Source: Geobacillus subterraneus
GTDB lineage: Bacteria > Bacillota > Bacilli > Bacillales > Anoxybacillaceae
Direction of reading: 5' to 3'
Length of the DNA stretch: 64,000 bases
Assembly (NCBI RefSeq): GCF_001618685.1
Contig: NZ_CP014342.1
Coordinates: 744,001 to 808,000, forward strand
The translations under genes and the position numbers were made by a program. Shown piece after piece: positions 1 to 8,905 of the stretch (within the stretch, counting starts at the first letter, position 1; every line of letters starts with the position of its first letter). A model generated the notes under the pieces. The model saw only the letters and a program-made list of their open reading frames with translations. It ran no database searches and was not told the DNA's origin.

Positions 1-1926
1 CGGACGCCGGCGGAAAAAGCGGCGCTGCACGCCCACCTTATGCCCGGAACGGTTTGCCGCGTCACGGGGACGCTTGAGCGCCCGCAGCCGGCAAGCAATC
101 CGTACGCGTTTGACTACCGCCGCTATTTGCGTTTCCACCGCATCCACTGGCTGTTTCTCCCCGAGGCGATCGATCTTTCTGCCTGCTTTCGCGCCCGTCC
201 GACCGTGATCGAGCGGCTCGTTTCGCTTCGCGAAGCGGGCGTTCGCCGCATCGAAGCCCATCTTCCGCCGGAAGCGGCCGGCATTGCGGCCGCCCTGATT
301 TATGGCGAGCGCCGTCAGCTTGATGACGAGGTGCTTGATGGTTATCAACAACTTGGTCTCATTCATTTGCTGGCGATTTCCGGCGGTCATGTCACCTTGC
401 TTGTCAGCGCGGTGTTTGCCATAGCGATCCGTTTCGTGACGCGTGAGGCAGCCGCCGTCGCTTTAATGGCCGCGCTGCCCGTTTACGCGGTGCTCGCCGG
501 CGCCTCGCCGTCAGTTTTGCGCGCTTGTGTGACAGGTATGATCGTGCTTGCTGTCGCGTGGAAAAAAGGGGCGATTCACCCGCTCGATGCGTTAAGTTGG
601 ACGGCGATTGCGCTTTTCGTCTTAGATCCGTACATGATGTTTGATATTGGCTTTCAATTGTCGTTTGTAGTGACGTTTGTCCTCCTCGTTCATTTTCCGG
701 CGCTCGCCGCTGTTCGTTCCATGATCGGGCGGCTCTTCCAAACAGCGCTTGCCGCCCAGCTCGCCGCCCTGCCGATTTTGCTTTACCACTTTTATGAAGT
801 TTCCGTATGGAGTGTCGTCCTCAATGTCGTGTTTGTCCCTTTGTATTCGTTTCTTATTTTGCCGTTGGCCGTTTTTGTTGCCGCTGTTCCGTTTCCTCCG
901 CTCGTTTGGTTGTTCAGCCGCTTCATCGGGCTCACGAACACCGTTGTCCGTTTTTTCTCTGTCGATCACCCGTTTTCGCTTGTGCCCGGGCGTCCGGAGC
1001 CTTGGTGCTTAGCCGTTTATGCCGTTGCGGTCGCGGCCGCATGGCTGTTTTGGGAGCGCGGCCGGCTGCTTCACGGCTTGGCGGCGGTGGCGGCCGCCAT
1101 GGTGCTTCAGCTTGCGAGTCCATACGTTAATCCAAAAGGGGAAGTGACGGTGTTGGATGTCGGCCAAGGCGACTGCCTTTACATCGAGCTTCCTTATCGA
1201 AAAGCCGTCTACCTTATCGACACCGGCGGGACGCCGGAACTAAAGGAGGAACGGTGGCGCCGGCGAATGCGGCCGTTTTCCGTCGGCCGCGATGTCGTCG
1301 TGCCGTTTTTAAAAGCGCAAGGGGTAAGGGCAATCGACAAGCTCATTCTTACGCATGATGACGCCGACCATATCGGAGCGGCTCCCGAGGTGCTAAAAGC
1401 GGTGCGCGTCAAGCGAATCGTCACAAGCCCAAAAGCGCTGCCGGCCATCCAAGCGATGGCGCGCCCGTTTTCTGTGCCGGTTGCCGCTGCATCGCGGGGG
1501 GAACGGTGGGAGGAAGGCGGCATAACGTTTGCTGTGATTCACCCGGAGGCGGGCAGTCAAGACGACAATAACGGCTCGCTCGTCTTGTTCGCCCGGCTTG
1601 GCGGTTTAGATTGGCTGTTTGCCGGAGACATTGAGAAGGAGGCGGAACGGGCGATCATCGGCATATATCCGCAGTTGCGCGCCGATGTGCTCAAAGTTGC
1701 CCACCATGGCAGCAGAACATCGACAACAGAGCCGTTTTTGCAAGCGGTGAAACCGCGGGCGGCCATCATTTCCGTCGGCCGCTTCAACCGTTACGGCCAT
1801 CCGTCTCCGGATGTGTTGGAACGGCTGAAACAACAAGGTGTTCTCATTTGGCGGACAGATGAAAACGGGGCCATTCGTTATTTTTATGATGGAAAAAGCG
1901 GAACCTTTCAAGCGATGAAACCATAG
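1..1926 (+). CDS. comEC: ComEC, DNA uptake channel protein (5' end outside window)
   Basis: Integral membrane protein that forms the channel for single-stranded DNA entry during natural transformation. The frame is open from base 1, so the start lies upstream; about 641 residues remain. The visible part has the end of the OB-like domain, a long multi-helix Competence domain (roughly residues 85-360 of the fragment, with the IYGERRQL and LLAISGGH motifs), and a C-terminal metallo-beta-lactamase-like domain carrying VLDVGQGDC, HDDADH (about base 1354) and a late HHGSR motif. The HxDxDH metal site looks intact, consistent with a nuclease role proposed for this domain. Downstream come yqzM (opposite strand) and holA, the same order as the end of the B. 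subtilis comE operon. No clear terminator follows on the plus strand. Confidence 0.95.
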   Translation, partial: RTPAEKAALHAHLMPGTVCRVTGTLERPQPASNPYAFDYRRYLRFHRIHWLFLPEAIDLSACFRARPTVIERLVSLREAGVRRIEAHLPPEAAGIAAALIYGERRQLDDEVLDGYQQLGLIHLLAISGGHVTLLVSAVFAIAIRFVTREAAAVALMAALPVYAVLAGASPSVLRACVTGMIVLAVAWKKGAIHPLDALSWTAIALFVLDPYMMFDIGFQLSFVVTFVLLVHFPALAAVRSMIGRLFQTALAAQLAALPILLYHFYEVSVWSVVLNVVFVPLYSFLILPLAVFVAAVPFPPLVWLFSRFIGLTNTVVRFFSVDHPFSLVPGRPEPWCLAVYAVAVAAAWLFWERGRLLHGLAAVAAAMVLQLASPYVNPKGEVTVLDVGQGDCLYIELPYRKAVYLIDTGGTPELKEERWRRRMRPFSVGRDVVVPFLKAQGVRAIDKLILTHDDADHIGAAPEVLKAVRVKRIVTSPKALPAIQAMARPFSVPVAAASRGERWEEGGITFAVIHPEAGSQDDNNGSLVLFARLGGLDWLFAGDIEKEAERAIIGIYPQLRADVLKVAHHGSRTSTTEPFLQAVKPRAAIISVGRFNRYGHPSPDVLERLKQQGVLIWRTDENGAIRYFYDGKSGTFQAMKP

Positions 1927-1983
1927 AATGTAGTGCATAAAAAACGGAACCTTTCTCGTCGATCCAACGAGCGCATATTAGCC

Positions 1984-2020
1984 AAAAAGAAAAAAGGATT
2001 GCTTATGTAAGCAATCCTTT
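1984..2020 (-). terminator. Intrinsic terminator of yqzM
   Basis: Perfect 10-bp stem (1993-2002 with 2011-2020, loop of 8). Read on the minus strand it is followed by a T-rich tract, and it begins within the yqzM stop codon. There is no T tract on the plus strand, so it serves yqzM rather than comEC. Confidence 0.8.
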
Positions 2021-2153
2021 ACCGGCCGAAAAATTCGATCAGCGTCGCGATGATGAACATCGTCGCGAAAAAGCCGAACGATACGATAAATCCGACGGCG
2101 GAATCGACGGCGTCATTCCGTTGGCTTTGCACTTCCTTTTCAAATACGTTCAT
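2019..2153 (-). CDS. yqzM: YqzM family small membrane protein
   Basis: A 44-residue protein with one predicted transmembrane helix in its C-terminal half (FIVSFGFFATMFIIATLIEF). It matches the YqzM family of Bacillaceae, which is found between comEC and holA; the function is unknown. The start was set at the ATG at 2153, preceded on the minus strand by a strong GAGGAGGGGG-type ribosome-binding site. The longer open frame upstream has no such site. It is transcribed against comEC and holA and ends in its own terminator. Confidence 0.85.
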   Translation of the reverse strand: MNVFEKEVQSQRNDAVDSAVGFIVSFGFFATMFIIATLIEFFGR

Positions 2154-2299
2154 CGTTTTCCCCCTCCTCGTGCAATCATTTTTAGTATAGACGAAAACGC
2201 TAAAAAAATCTACCGCCGCCTGTCCATTTTCCTTCCTTGACAACAGTTGACACAAATACTTTCAAACAGCCGGGAAAACATAAAAATAACCCGCTGGCA

Positions 2300-2369
2300 A
2301 ATAAGGTCCTAGGACTTATTGGCCGGCGTTTATATAAAGGGGAACCGGTTTTTTCGACAGCCGGTTCCC
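2300..2369 (+). other. Two dyad-symmetric elements upstream of holA
   Basis: The 283-base gap between yqzM and holA holds a 10-bp palindrome (GTCCTAGGAC, 2306-2315) flanked by complementary AATAA/TTATT with one bulged G, and a 9-bp stem (2340-2348 with 2361-2369, loop of 12). Two TTGACA hexamers occur at 2237 and 2247 without a good -10 at normal spacing. The role is not known; a leader hairpin or a binding site are both possible. Confidence 0.4.
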
Positions 2370-2398
2370 TTGTAAAATGGCGAAAAACGGTGTATCTT
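2370..2398 (+). promoter_or_regulatory. Candidate SigA promoter for holA
   Basis: TTGTAA (2370-2375), 17-base spacer, TATCTT (2393-2398), 38 bases before the holA start. Both hexamers match four of six consensus positions, so this is only a candidate. Confidence 0.35.
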
Positions 2399-2436
2399 TC
2401 TAGCAGGGAATCTTGCTAGAGAATGGAGAAGGGAAC

Positions 2437-3456
2437 ATGCTGGAACGCGTATGGGGAAACATTGAAAAACGGCGGTTTTCTCCCCTTTATTTATTATATG
2501 GCAGCGAGCCGTTTTTATTAACAGAAACGTACGAACGGTTGGTGAAGGCGGCGCTTGGCGAGGAAGAGCGCGAGTGGAACTCAGCGGTGTACGACTGTGA
2601 GGAAACGCCGGTGCAGGCGGCGCTTGAAGAGGCGGAAACGGTGCCGTTCTTCGGAGAACGGCGCGTCATTCTCATCAAACATCCATATTTTTTTACGGCT
2701 GAAAAAGAGAAGGAGATCGAGCACGACTTGGGAAAGCTGGAGGCATACATAAAAGCGCCGGCGCCGTTTTCGATCGTCGTCTTTTTTGCGCCGTATGACA
2801 AGCTTGATGAGCGGAAAAAAATCACGAAACTGGCCAAAGAGCACTGCGAAGTCGCCGTTGCCGCCCCGCTCGCTGAGGGGGAGTTGCGCGCCTGGGTGCG
2901 GCAGCGGATCGAGAGCCAAGGGGCGCGGGTTGATGACGAAGCGATCGATGTGCTCTTGCGGCGGGCCGGAACGCAGCTGGCCGCATTGGCGAACGAGATC
3001 GATAAACTCGCTTTGTTTGCCGGGCCGGGCGGGACGGTGGAGGCTGCGGCTGTCGAGCAACTTGTCGCCCGCACGCCGGAAGAAAATGTGTTCGTTCTTG
3101 TCGAGCAAGTCGCGAAGCGCGACATTCCGGCAGCGTTGCAGACGTTTTATGATTTGCTGGAAAACAATGAGGAGCCGATCAAAATTTTGGCGCTGCTCGC
3201 CGGCCATTTTCGTCTGCTGGCGCAAGTGAAATGGCTCGCCCAAGCGGGATATGGGCAGCCGCAAATCGCTTCTGCGCTGAAAGTGCACCCGTTTCGCGTC
3301 AAGCTCGCCCTTGGCCAGGCCGCCCGCTTTTCCGAGCAGGAACTGGCCGAGGCGATTGACGAACTGGCCGCCGCCGATTACGAGGTGAAAAGCGGAGCCA
3401 TGGACCGCCGGTTGGCCGTTGAGCTGCTGCTGATGCGCTGGGGCGGCCGGCGGTGA
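2437..3456 (+). CDS. holA: DNA polymerase III delta subunit
   Basis: Clamp-loader delta subunit, which opens the beta sliding clamp within the DnaX complex. 339 residues, usual for the Bacillus YqeN/HolA family (about 347). The N-terminal region carries the typical LYLLYGSEPFLL start of the AAA+-like fold; delta lacks a working ATPase site, and no Walker A is seen. The C-terminal third has the collar-domain patterns (NNEEPIKILALLAGHFR). The ATG at 2437 was chosen because GGAGAAGGG precedes it and the protein then begins MLERVWG as in relatives; an upstream in-frame TTG lacks such a site. It ends at a bidirectional terminator shared with rpsT. Confidence 0.95.
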   Translation: MLERVWGNIEKRRFSPLYLLYGSEPFLLTETYERLVKAALGEEEREWNSAVYDCEETPVQAALEEAETVPFFGERRVILIKHPYFFTAEKEKEIEHDLGKLEAYIKAPAPFSIVVFFAPYDKLDERKKITKLAKEHCEVAVAAPLAEGELRAWVRQRIESQGARVDDEAIDVLLRRAGTQLAALANEIDKLALFAGPGGTVEAAAVEQLVARTPEENVFVLVEQVAKRDIPAALQTFYDLLENNEEPIKILALLAGHFRLLAQVKWLAQAGYGQPQIASALKVHPFRVKLALGQAARFSEQELAEAIDELAAADYEVKSGAMDRRLAVELLLMRWGGRR

Positions 3457-3568
3457 AGCCAAACCGATGTTGTTCACTGTGCGCCCATAGGCAAAACCCG
3501 TTTTTTTCGCAATGAGGACATTGACTAGCCGGCGGGGCTTCGTCCTTTTATCTTTCATTAGGGAAACA

Positions 3569-3596
3569 AAAAACGACCTGGCGCCAGGTCGTTTTT
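3569..3596. terminator. Bidirectional terminator between holA and rpsT
   Basis: Perfect 28-base palindrome (centre between 3582 and 3583) with A runs on the left and T runs on the right, so it ends with a T tract on both strands. The rpsT stop codon is 2 bases away. Confidence 0.9.
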
Positions 3597-3598
3597 CA

Positions 3599-3868
3599 TT
3601 AGGAAGCTTGGATGCTGTTTAATTTTTTCGCTAAGCGCGATTTTTGCCGGCTGGCGGCATTTTTATGGATAAGGCCTTTGCTTGCGGCTTTGTCTAACTT
3701 CTTCGAAGCGATAATGAACGCTTCTTGCGCTTTTTCTACGTCTTTTAACTCAACGAGCGCTTCAAATTTTTTGATCGCCGTGCGCATGGCCGATTTCATC
3801 GAGGCGTTGTGAGCCCGACGTTTTTCGCTCGTTTTCGCGCGTTTGATCGCCGATTTAATGTTAGCCAC
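3599..3868 (-). CDS. rpsT: 30S ribosomal protein S20
   Basis: 89-residue, Lys/Arg- and Ala-rich helical protein that binds 16S rRNA early in 30S assembly. It starts [18 protein letters not shown], the standard S20 N-terminus, and has the usual length. It is transcribed against holA and gpr from its own promoter (3929-3957) and ends in the shared terminator. The ribosome-binding site on the minus strand is AATGGAGGTGAA. Position between holA and gpr is the same as in B. subtilis. Confidence 0.97.
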   Translation of the reverse strand: MANIKSAIKRAKTSEKRRAHNASMKSAMRTAIKKFEALVELKDVEKAQEAFIIASKKLDKAASKGLIHKNAASRQKSRLAKKLNSIQAS

Positions 3869-3928
3869 GTCCGTTCACCTCCATTACCGTTCCTATTCTC
3901 GCTGTGAACAACAGGAAGAACAAATGTT

Positions 3929-3957
3929 ATTCTATCAAACGTGTTTTGATTATGCAA
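3929..3957 (-). promoter_or_regulatory. SigA promoter for rpsT
   Basis: On the minus strand: TTGCAT (-35), 17-base spacer, TAGAAT (-10) with an extended TGA just before it. It lies about 60 bases upstream of the rpsT start. Confidence 0.7.
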
Positions 3958-3988
3958 GAGGATTCAAGCGAAAATCCTTTACGAAACA

Positions 3989-4019
3989 TGAATGACCAAG
4001 CCCCATTGCGGCGACAATA
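3989..4019 (+). promoter_or_regulatory. Possible SigG-type promoter for gpr
   Basis: GAATG (3990-3994), 18-base spacer, GACAATA (4013-4019), which fits the loose SigG pattern gnATr-N18-cAtnnTA at most conserved positions. gpr of B. subtilis is known to be read by forespore sigma factors. The match is partial. Confidence 0.4.
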
Positions 4020-4050
4020 AAAGAAAACGGCATAAACGAGGAGGAACGAT

Positions 4051-5169
4051 ATGGAACAGCCGCTCGATTTACGCATGTACTCGGTGCGCACCGACTTAGC
4101 GATCGAAGCCCATGAGATCGCGGTCGAGGAGCGCTTGCAGCAAAAAAAAGAAAGCGCCTCGCCGATTGAAGGGGTCATCATTCACGATCAAGAGATCGAC
4201 GGTGTCAAGCTGTCGCACGTGCACGTGACAGAGCAAGGATCGGCATCGATCGGCAAAAAACCGGGCCATTATTTGACGATCGAAGCGCAAGGCATCCGCG
4301 AACAAAATACGGAATTGCAGCAAAAAGTGCAGCGCATTTTTTCCGAGCAGCTCAGCGCCTTTCTTAAGCGGCTTCGCATCCCGGATGGGGCAAGCTGCCT
4401 GATCGTCGGACTCGGCAACCAAAATGTTACCCCTGACGCGCTTGGTCCGCTGACGGTTGAAAACGTGCTCGTCACCCGCCATTTGTTTCAATTGCAGCCG
4501 GAAAGCGTTGAAGAAGGGTTCCGGCCGGTCAGCGCCCTCGCCCCGGGGGTGATGGGAACGACCGGCATTGAGACGAGCGACATCATCGACGGCGTCGTCC
4601 GAAAAACGAAGCCGGATTTTGTCATCGTCATTGACGCGTTGGCTGCCCGCTCGATCGAACGAGTCAATGCAACAATCCAAATTTCCGATACCGGCATCCA
4701 TCCTGGTTCCGGGGTTGGCAACAAGCGGAAAGAGCTGAGCTACGAGACGCTCGGCATCCCGGTCATTTCGATCGGTGTCCCGACAGTCGTTGATGCCGTC
4801 TCGATCACAAGCGACACGATCGACTTCATTTTAAAACATTTCGGCCGCGAGATGCGCGAAGGACAGCGGCCATCAAGCGCTCTCGCCCCGTCCGGCTGGA
4901 CGTTCGGGCGCAAAAAGAAGTTGACGGAACAAGATATGCCGTCGCCGCAAGAACGGTCGACGTTTCTCGGCATGGTCGGCACGCTCGGCGATGAAGAAAA
5001 GCGCCGCCTCATTTATGAAGTGCTCGCCCCGCTCGGCCATAACTTAATGGTGACGCCGAAGGAGGTCGATTCGTTTATCGGCGATATGGCGAACTTATTG
5101 GCCGGCGGCTTGAACGCGGCGCTGCATCGGCAAGTCGATCAAGGCAATACAGGCTCGTACACCCATTAG
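4051..5169 (+). CDS. gpr: Germination protease GPR, zymogen
   Basis: Degrades the small acid-soluble DNA-binding proteins of the spore core during germination. Made in the forespore as an inactive zymogen that removes its own N-terminus. 372 residues, the usual family length. The N-terminal RTDLAIE sequence (13-19) resembles the SASP cleavage site, so processing after Asp15 is likely, as known for B. megaterium GPR. The two acidic residues proposed as catalytic in the family are present as Asp129 (NVTPDALGP) and Asp195 ([10 protein letters not shown]). A strong GAGGAGGAACG site precedes the ATG. spoIIP and yqxA follow on the same strand, so forespore and mother-cell sporulation genes sit together. 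Confidence 0.96.
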   Translation: MEQPLDLRMYSVRTDLAIEAHEIAVEERLQQKKESASPIEGVIIHDQEIDGVKLSHVHVTEQGSASIGKKPGHYLTIEAQGIREQNTELQQKVQRIFSEQLSAFLKRLRIPDGASCLIVGLGNQNVTPDALGPLTVENVLVTRHLFQLQPESVEEGFRPVSALAPGVMGTTGIETSDIIDGVVRKTKPDFVIVIDALAARSIERVNATIQISDTGIHPGSGVGNKRKELSYETLGIPVISIGVPTVVDAVSITSDTIDFILKHFGREMREGQRPSSALAPSGWTFGRKKKLTEQDMPSPQERSTFLGMVGTLGDEEKRRLIYEVLAPLGHNLMVTPKEVDSFIGDMANLLAGGLNAALHRQVDQGNTGSYTH

Positions 5170-5181
5170 GCAAAAAACGGT

Positions 5182-5209
5182 TCTATCTTTTCCCGCTTGG
5201 CCATACGTT
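5182..5209 (+). promoter_or_regulatory. Possible SigE -10 element before spoIIP
   Basis: CATACGTT (5202-5209) is close to the SigE -10 consensus CATACAnT and lies 35 bases before spoIIP. The -35 region 13 bases upstream (TCTATCT) matches poorly. spoIIP is a known SigE target in B. subtilis; here the site is only a candidate. Confidence 0.35.
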
Positions 5210-5243
5210 AAAGTGAGGAGACAAGCCGGGAAAGGGTGGGAAT

Positions 5244-6443
5244 ATGAAACGAGGGCGCTCCCCAAACGTTGTGATCACCGTTCCAGGAGCCAGCTTAAAA
5301 AAACTGTTTATGCTCGTCATTGTTGGATGCATGATGATGTTTATGCTCGTCGGAGCGCTGACGTCGCTGCGTCCGGAATACCGCCCGTCGTCATCGTCGC
5401 TCAACGATATGGCGGCCCATTTTCCGGAAGAAACGTTCATTCGCCTGTTCGGGCTTGAAAACCGTTATTTTGCCCAGCTGCTGCCGAAGGAGCGGCAACA
5501 GACGAATTACTCGTCGCTGTTGTTCCGCCTGGCGACAAGCATCAATCCCGATGACCCGCGCAGCCTGCTCGGCAGCGAGCTGCCGGGCTTTGCCTTATAT
5601 GACAGCAAAATTTTGATCGCCGGCGAAGGGACGGATTACACGAACATTCCGTATGAATCGGCGCCGCCGCTTGAGGTGATGCTCGCTGAGCGGCAAGCGT
5701 CAGTGGAGGAGCTGGAACAAGCGGAGCAAAACCAAGACGAAAAGCCGCTCCCGCCGCCGGCGCAGACAACGGGAGGAAGAGAAGTCGTCTACATTTACCA
5801 TACACATACGCGCGAGTCGTATTTGCCGGCCTTAAAAGGCGTGACCGATCCGGATTTGGCGTTTCACCAAAGCGTAAACGTGACGAAAGTCGGCGAAAAA
5901 CTAATGGAAGAATTAGAGAAGCGGGGAATTGGCGCGCAAATTAACAAAACCGATATTGAAGCCGAGCTGTTGAAAAAAGGGATGAAATACGGCCAGGCGT
6001 ACGATATGTCGCGGCAAACGGTCGTCGCGGCAATGAAGCAAAACCGTGACTTGCAATATTTCATCGATATTCACCGCGATGCGCATCGGCGGAAGCATAC
6101 GACGACGACGATCAATGGCGTCGATTATGCACGTGTGGCGTTTATTGTCGGCGGCGAGAACGCGGAATACGAGAAAAACTTGCAGCTGGCGACGGAGCTT
6201 CATCATTTGCTGCAAAAAAAATACCCGGGGCTAAGCCGCGGAGTCATTAAGAAGCAAGGGGCGGGAACGGACGGAAAGTTTAATCAAGATTTATCCGGGA
6301 ACGCGATTTTAGTGGAATTTGGCGGCGTCGATAATACGTTTGCCGAGCTGTTCCGTTCGGCGGCGGCGTTTGCCGATGTGTTCAGCGAATATTATTGGCA
6401 GGCGGAAAAAGTCGAGGCGCCGGCTCCGGCAGAGAAAAAGTAA
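5244..6443 (+). CDS. spoIIP: Stage II sporulation protein P, engulfment peptidoglycan hydrolase
   Basis: Mother-cell membrane protein that acts with SpoIID and SpoIIM to degrade septal peptidoglycan and drive engulfment; it has amidase and endopeptidase activity in B. subtilis. 399 residues. One N-terminal transmembrane helix (about 16-38), an extracytoplasmic linker with a Pro-rich stretch (about 170-177), then the SpoIIP catalytic domain from about residue 180. Likely metal-site residues are in VYIYHTHTRES and IDIHRDA, and the domain ends with the VEFGGVDN motif. Start ATG with AAGGGTGGG upstream. It is followed by yqxA after 13 bases. Confidence 0.95.
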   Translation: MKRGRSPNVVITVPGASLKKLFMLVIVGCMMMFMLVGALTSLRPEYRPSSSSLNDMAAHFPEETFIRLFGLENRYFAQLLPKERQQTNYSSLLFRLATSINPDDPRSLLGSELPGFALYDSKILIAGEGTDYTNIPYESAPPLEVMLAERQASVEELEQAEQNQDEKPLPPPAQTTGGREVVYIYHTHTRESYLPALKGVTDPDLAFHQSVNVTKVGEKLMEELEKRGIGAQINKTDIEAELLKKGMKYGQAYDMSRQTVVAAMKQNRDLQYFIDIHRDAHRRKHTTTTINGVDYARVAFIVGGENAEYEKNLQLATELHHLLQKKYPGLSRGVIKKQGAGTDGKFNQDLSGNAILVEFGGVDNTFAELFRSAAAFADVFSEYYWQAEKVEAPAPAEKK

Positions 6444-6456
6444 AGGGGCGTCGTAT

Positions 6457-6795
6457 ATGGCAAGATGGTTCATTCGGTTTAGTGCAGCGCTCTTTCTCCT
6501 TTTTTTCGGTGTGCTGTTTGGCATGCAGCAGGCGCATCACGGCATGGAACGGATGCGCGGCTATGCCGACCCGTCGTTTCCGTCCGTTATTCAGATCGAG
6601 AAAAATGGGAACGGAGAGCTTGAAGCGGCGGTGTTCGGACAGACGGTGACAGCGAGTGATTTGCAGGAAAAACAGGAAACGATTCAAGAGTTAAAAACGT
6701 TCAATCTCTTTTCTGAACTCGGCCGGCAGTTTGCTGACGCGGCGACGGCGTTCATGGAAACGTTGCTTTCGCTCGTCGGCCGCGTGTTTAGTTAG
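6457..6795 (+). CDS. yqxA: YqxA family protein (DUF3679)
   Basis: 112-residue protein with one N-terminal membrane helix (about 5-25) and a short extracytoplasmic part. It matches the Bacillus YqxA family, always found after spoIIP; function unknown. The ATG at 6457 was chosen for the AAAGGGG site and the MARWFIRF start; the longer open frame upstream lies inside spoIIP in another frame. It ends the gpr-spoIIP-yqxA cluster, followed by a terminator. Confidence 0.85.
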   Translation: MARWFIRFSAALFLLFFGVLFGMQQAHHGMERMRGYADPSFPSVIQIEKNGNGELEAAVFGQTVTASDLQEKQETIQELKTFNLFSELGRQFADAATAFMETLLSLVGRVFS

Positions 6796-6838
6796 CCGGT
6801 TCGCCGATTTCCGGACGGATCAAAAAAAGCTCGTTGCC

Positions 6839-6865
6839 CCGCCACGTATGGCGGCTTTTTTGTTT
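6839..6865 (+). terminator. Terminator after yqxA
   Basis: CCGCC/GGCGG stem (6839-6843 with 6850-6854), loop of 6, followed by CTTTTTTGTTTTTG. Confidence 0.75.
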
Positions 6866-6877
6866 TTGTCTTGGTCA

Positions 6878-6906
6878 TTGAATCTTCTTCGCACTGTTGC
6901 TATAAT
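6878..6906 (+). promoter_or_regulatory. SigA promoter for lepA
   Basis: TTGAAT (6878-6883), exact 17-base spacer, TATAAT (6901-6906), with an extended TGC just before the -10. It is 42 bases upstream of lepA. Confidence 0.85.
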
Positions 6907-6948
6907 CAAAGCTAGTGTAGTTTTGCGAAGAAGCAGGAGTGAGAGACA

Positions 6949-8778
6949 ATGAACCGGGAAGAACGGTTGAAACGACAAGAACGGATTCGCAATTTTTCGA
7001 TTATCGCCCACATTGACCACGGAAAATCGACGCTTGCGGACCGCATTTTAGAAAAAACGGGCGCGCTGTCAGAGCGCGAGCTGCGCGAACAGACGCTGGA
7101 TATGATGGATCTTGAGCGCGAGCGCGGCATCACGATTAAATTGAATGCGGTCCAGTTGACATATAAAGCGAAAAATGGGGAAGAGTATATTTTCCATTTG
7201 ATCGATACGCCGGGCCACGTCGATTTTACGTATGAGGTGTCGCGCAGCCTCGCTGCCTGCGAAGGAGCGATTTTAGTCGTCGATGCCGCCCAAGGCATTG
7301 AAGCGCAGACGCTCGCGAACGTATATTTGGCCATTGACAACAACTTGGAGATTTTGCCGGTTATTAATAAAATCGATTTGCCAAGCGCCGAGCCGGAGCG
7401 CGTCCGCCAAGAAATTGAGGATGTCATCGGCCTCGACGCCTCCGAGGCGGTGCTCGCCTCCGCGAAAGTCGGCATCGGCATCGAGGACATTTTAGAGCAA
7501 ATCGTGGAAAAGATTCCGGCCCCGTCAGGCGATCCGGACGCGCCGCTAAAGGCGCTTATTTTCGATTCGCTTTATGATCCGTACCGCGGCGTCGTCGCTT
7601 ATGTCCGCATCGTTGATGGAACGGTCAAGCCGGGCCAGCGCATTAAAATGATGTCGACCGGCAAAGAGTTTGAAGTGACCGAAGTCGGCGTGTTCACGCC
7701 AAAACAAAAAATTGTCGACGAACTGACGGTCGGCGATGTCGGCTATTTGACCGCGTCGATCAAAAACGTAAAAGATACGCGCGTCGGCGATACGATCACC
7801 GATGCCGAACGGCCGGCCGCCGAGCCGCTCCCCGGCTACCGGAAGCTCAACCCGATGGTGTTTTGCGGCATGTACCCGATCGATACGGCGCGCTACAACG
7901 ACTTGCGCGAAGCGCTAGAAAAGCTGCAGCTGAACGATGCGGCGCTCCACTTTGAGCCGGAAACGTCGCAGGCGCTCGGGTTCGGTTTTCGTTGCGGGTT
8001 TCTCGGTTTGCTCCATATGGAGATTATCCAAGAGCGGATCGAGCGCGAGTTTCATATCGATTTAATTACAACGGCGCCGAGCGTCGTCTACAAAGTATAT
8101 TTGACGGACGGAACGGAAGTCGCCGTCGACAACCCGACGAACATGCCCGATCCGCAAAAAATCGACCGCATCGAAGAGCCGTATGTGAAAGCGACGATCA
8201 TGGTGCCGAACGACTACGTTGGGCCGGTGATGGAGCTGTGCCAAGGGAAGCGCGGCACGTTTGTCGATATGCAATATTTAGACGAAAAACGGGTGATGTT
8301 GATTTACGATATTCCGCTGTCGGAAATCGTGTATGACTTTTTCGACGCCTTAAAATCGAACACGAAAGGGTACGCGTCGTTTGACTATGAATTGATCGGC
8401 TATCGGCCGTCCAATCTCGTCAAGATGGATATTTTGTTGAATGGCGAAAAAATCGATGCTTTATCGTTTATCGTTCATCGCGATTCCGCCTACGAGCGCG
8501 GCAAAGTGATCGTCGAGAAGCTGAAAGATTTAATCCCGCGCCAGCAGTTTGAAGTGCCGGTGCAGGCGGCGATCGGCAATAAAATCATCGCCCGCTCGAC
8601 GATCAAGGCGCTGCGTAAAAACGTGCTCGCCAAATGTTACGGCGGCGACGTGTCGCGGAAACGAAAGCTGCTTGAGAAGCAAAAAGAAGGAAAGAAACGG
8701 ATGAAGCAAATCGGTTCGGTCGAAGTGCCGCAAGAAGCGTTTATGGCTGTCTTGAAAATCGACGACCAGAAAAAATGA
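6949..8778 (+). CDS. lepA: Elongation factor 4 (LepA)
   Basis: Ribosome-dependent GTPase that back-translocates stalled ribosomes and also affects initiation and 30S assembly. 609 residues, standard size. The GTPase domain shows G1 AHIDHGKST (20-28), G3 DTPGH (86-90) and G4 NKID; then the beta-barrel domain, EF-G-like domains III and V (PHVDKA region replaced by the LepA-type [11 protein letters not shown]) and the LepA-specific C-terminal domain ending with the basic [18 protein letters not shown] stretch. It lacks EF-G domain IV, as expected. The ATG follows AGGAGTGAGAG. Its own strong promoter lies upstream; hemW follows. Confidence 0.97.
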   Translation: MNREERLKRQERIRNFSIIAHIDHGKSTLADRILEKTGALSERELREQTLDMMDLERERGITIKLNAVQLTYKAKNGEEYIFHLIDTPGHVDFTYEVSRSLAACEGAILVVDAAQGIEAQTLANVYLAIDNNLEILPVINKIDLPSAEPERVRQEIEDVIGLDASEAVLASAKVGIGIEDILEQIVEKIPAPSGDPDAPLKALIFDSLYDPYRGVVAYVRIVDGTVKPGQRIKMMSTGKEFEVTEVGVFTPKQKIVDELTVGDVGYLTASIKNVKDTRVGDTITDAERPAAEPLPGYRKLNPMVFCGMYPIDTARYNDLREALEKLQLNDAALHFEPETSQALGFGFRCGFLGLLHMEIIQERIEREFHIDLITTAPSVVYKVYLTDGTEVAVDNPTNMPDPQKIDRIEEPYVKATIMVPNDYVGPVMELCQGKRGTFVDMQYLDEKRVMLIYDIPLSEIVYDFFDALKSNTKGYASFDYELIGYRPSNLVKMDILLNGEKIDALSFIVHRDSAYERGKVIVEKLKDLIPRQQFEVPVQAAIGNKIIARSTIKALRKNVLAKCYGGDVSRKRKLLEKQKEGKKRMKQIGSVEVPQEAFMAVLKIDDQKK

Positions 8779-8783
8779 TGGGC

Positions 8784-8817
8784 AGGGCTGTCTCCTCCGG
8801 GGATGGCCTTGTTTGTT
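8784..8817 (+). terminator. Probable terminator after lepA
   Basis: 11-bp stem with several G-U pairs (8784-8794 with 8800-8810, loop of 5) followed by GTTTGTTTG. It is weaker than the other terminators here and may allow read-through into hemW. Confidence 0.55.
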
Positions 8818-8905
8818 TGCCGCGATGGGGTGCCGGCGGCAGGACGTAAGGCGCCGTGCGCCGCTTTGCGCCGGCAGTCGGGCTGCGGCCGAAAGGAGGA
8901 GAGTC

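Noticed and set aside
2237-2419. 60-residue plus-strand frame before holA
   Set aside because: Overlaps promoter and hairpin elements, lacks a ribosome-binding site, no recognisable features.
6731-6952. 73-residue plus-strand frame between yqxA and lepA
   Set aside because: Runs through the yqxA terminator and the lepA promoter.
8813-8905. Upstream in-frame extension of hemW
   Set aside because: The extension is basic, non-conserved and lies in the lepA terminator region; the strong ribosome-binding site points to 8906.
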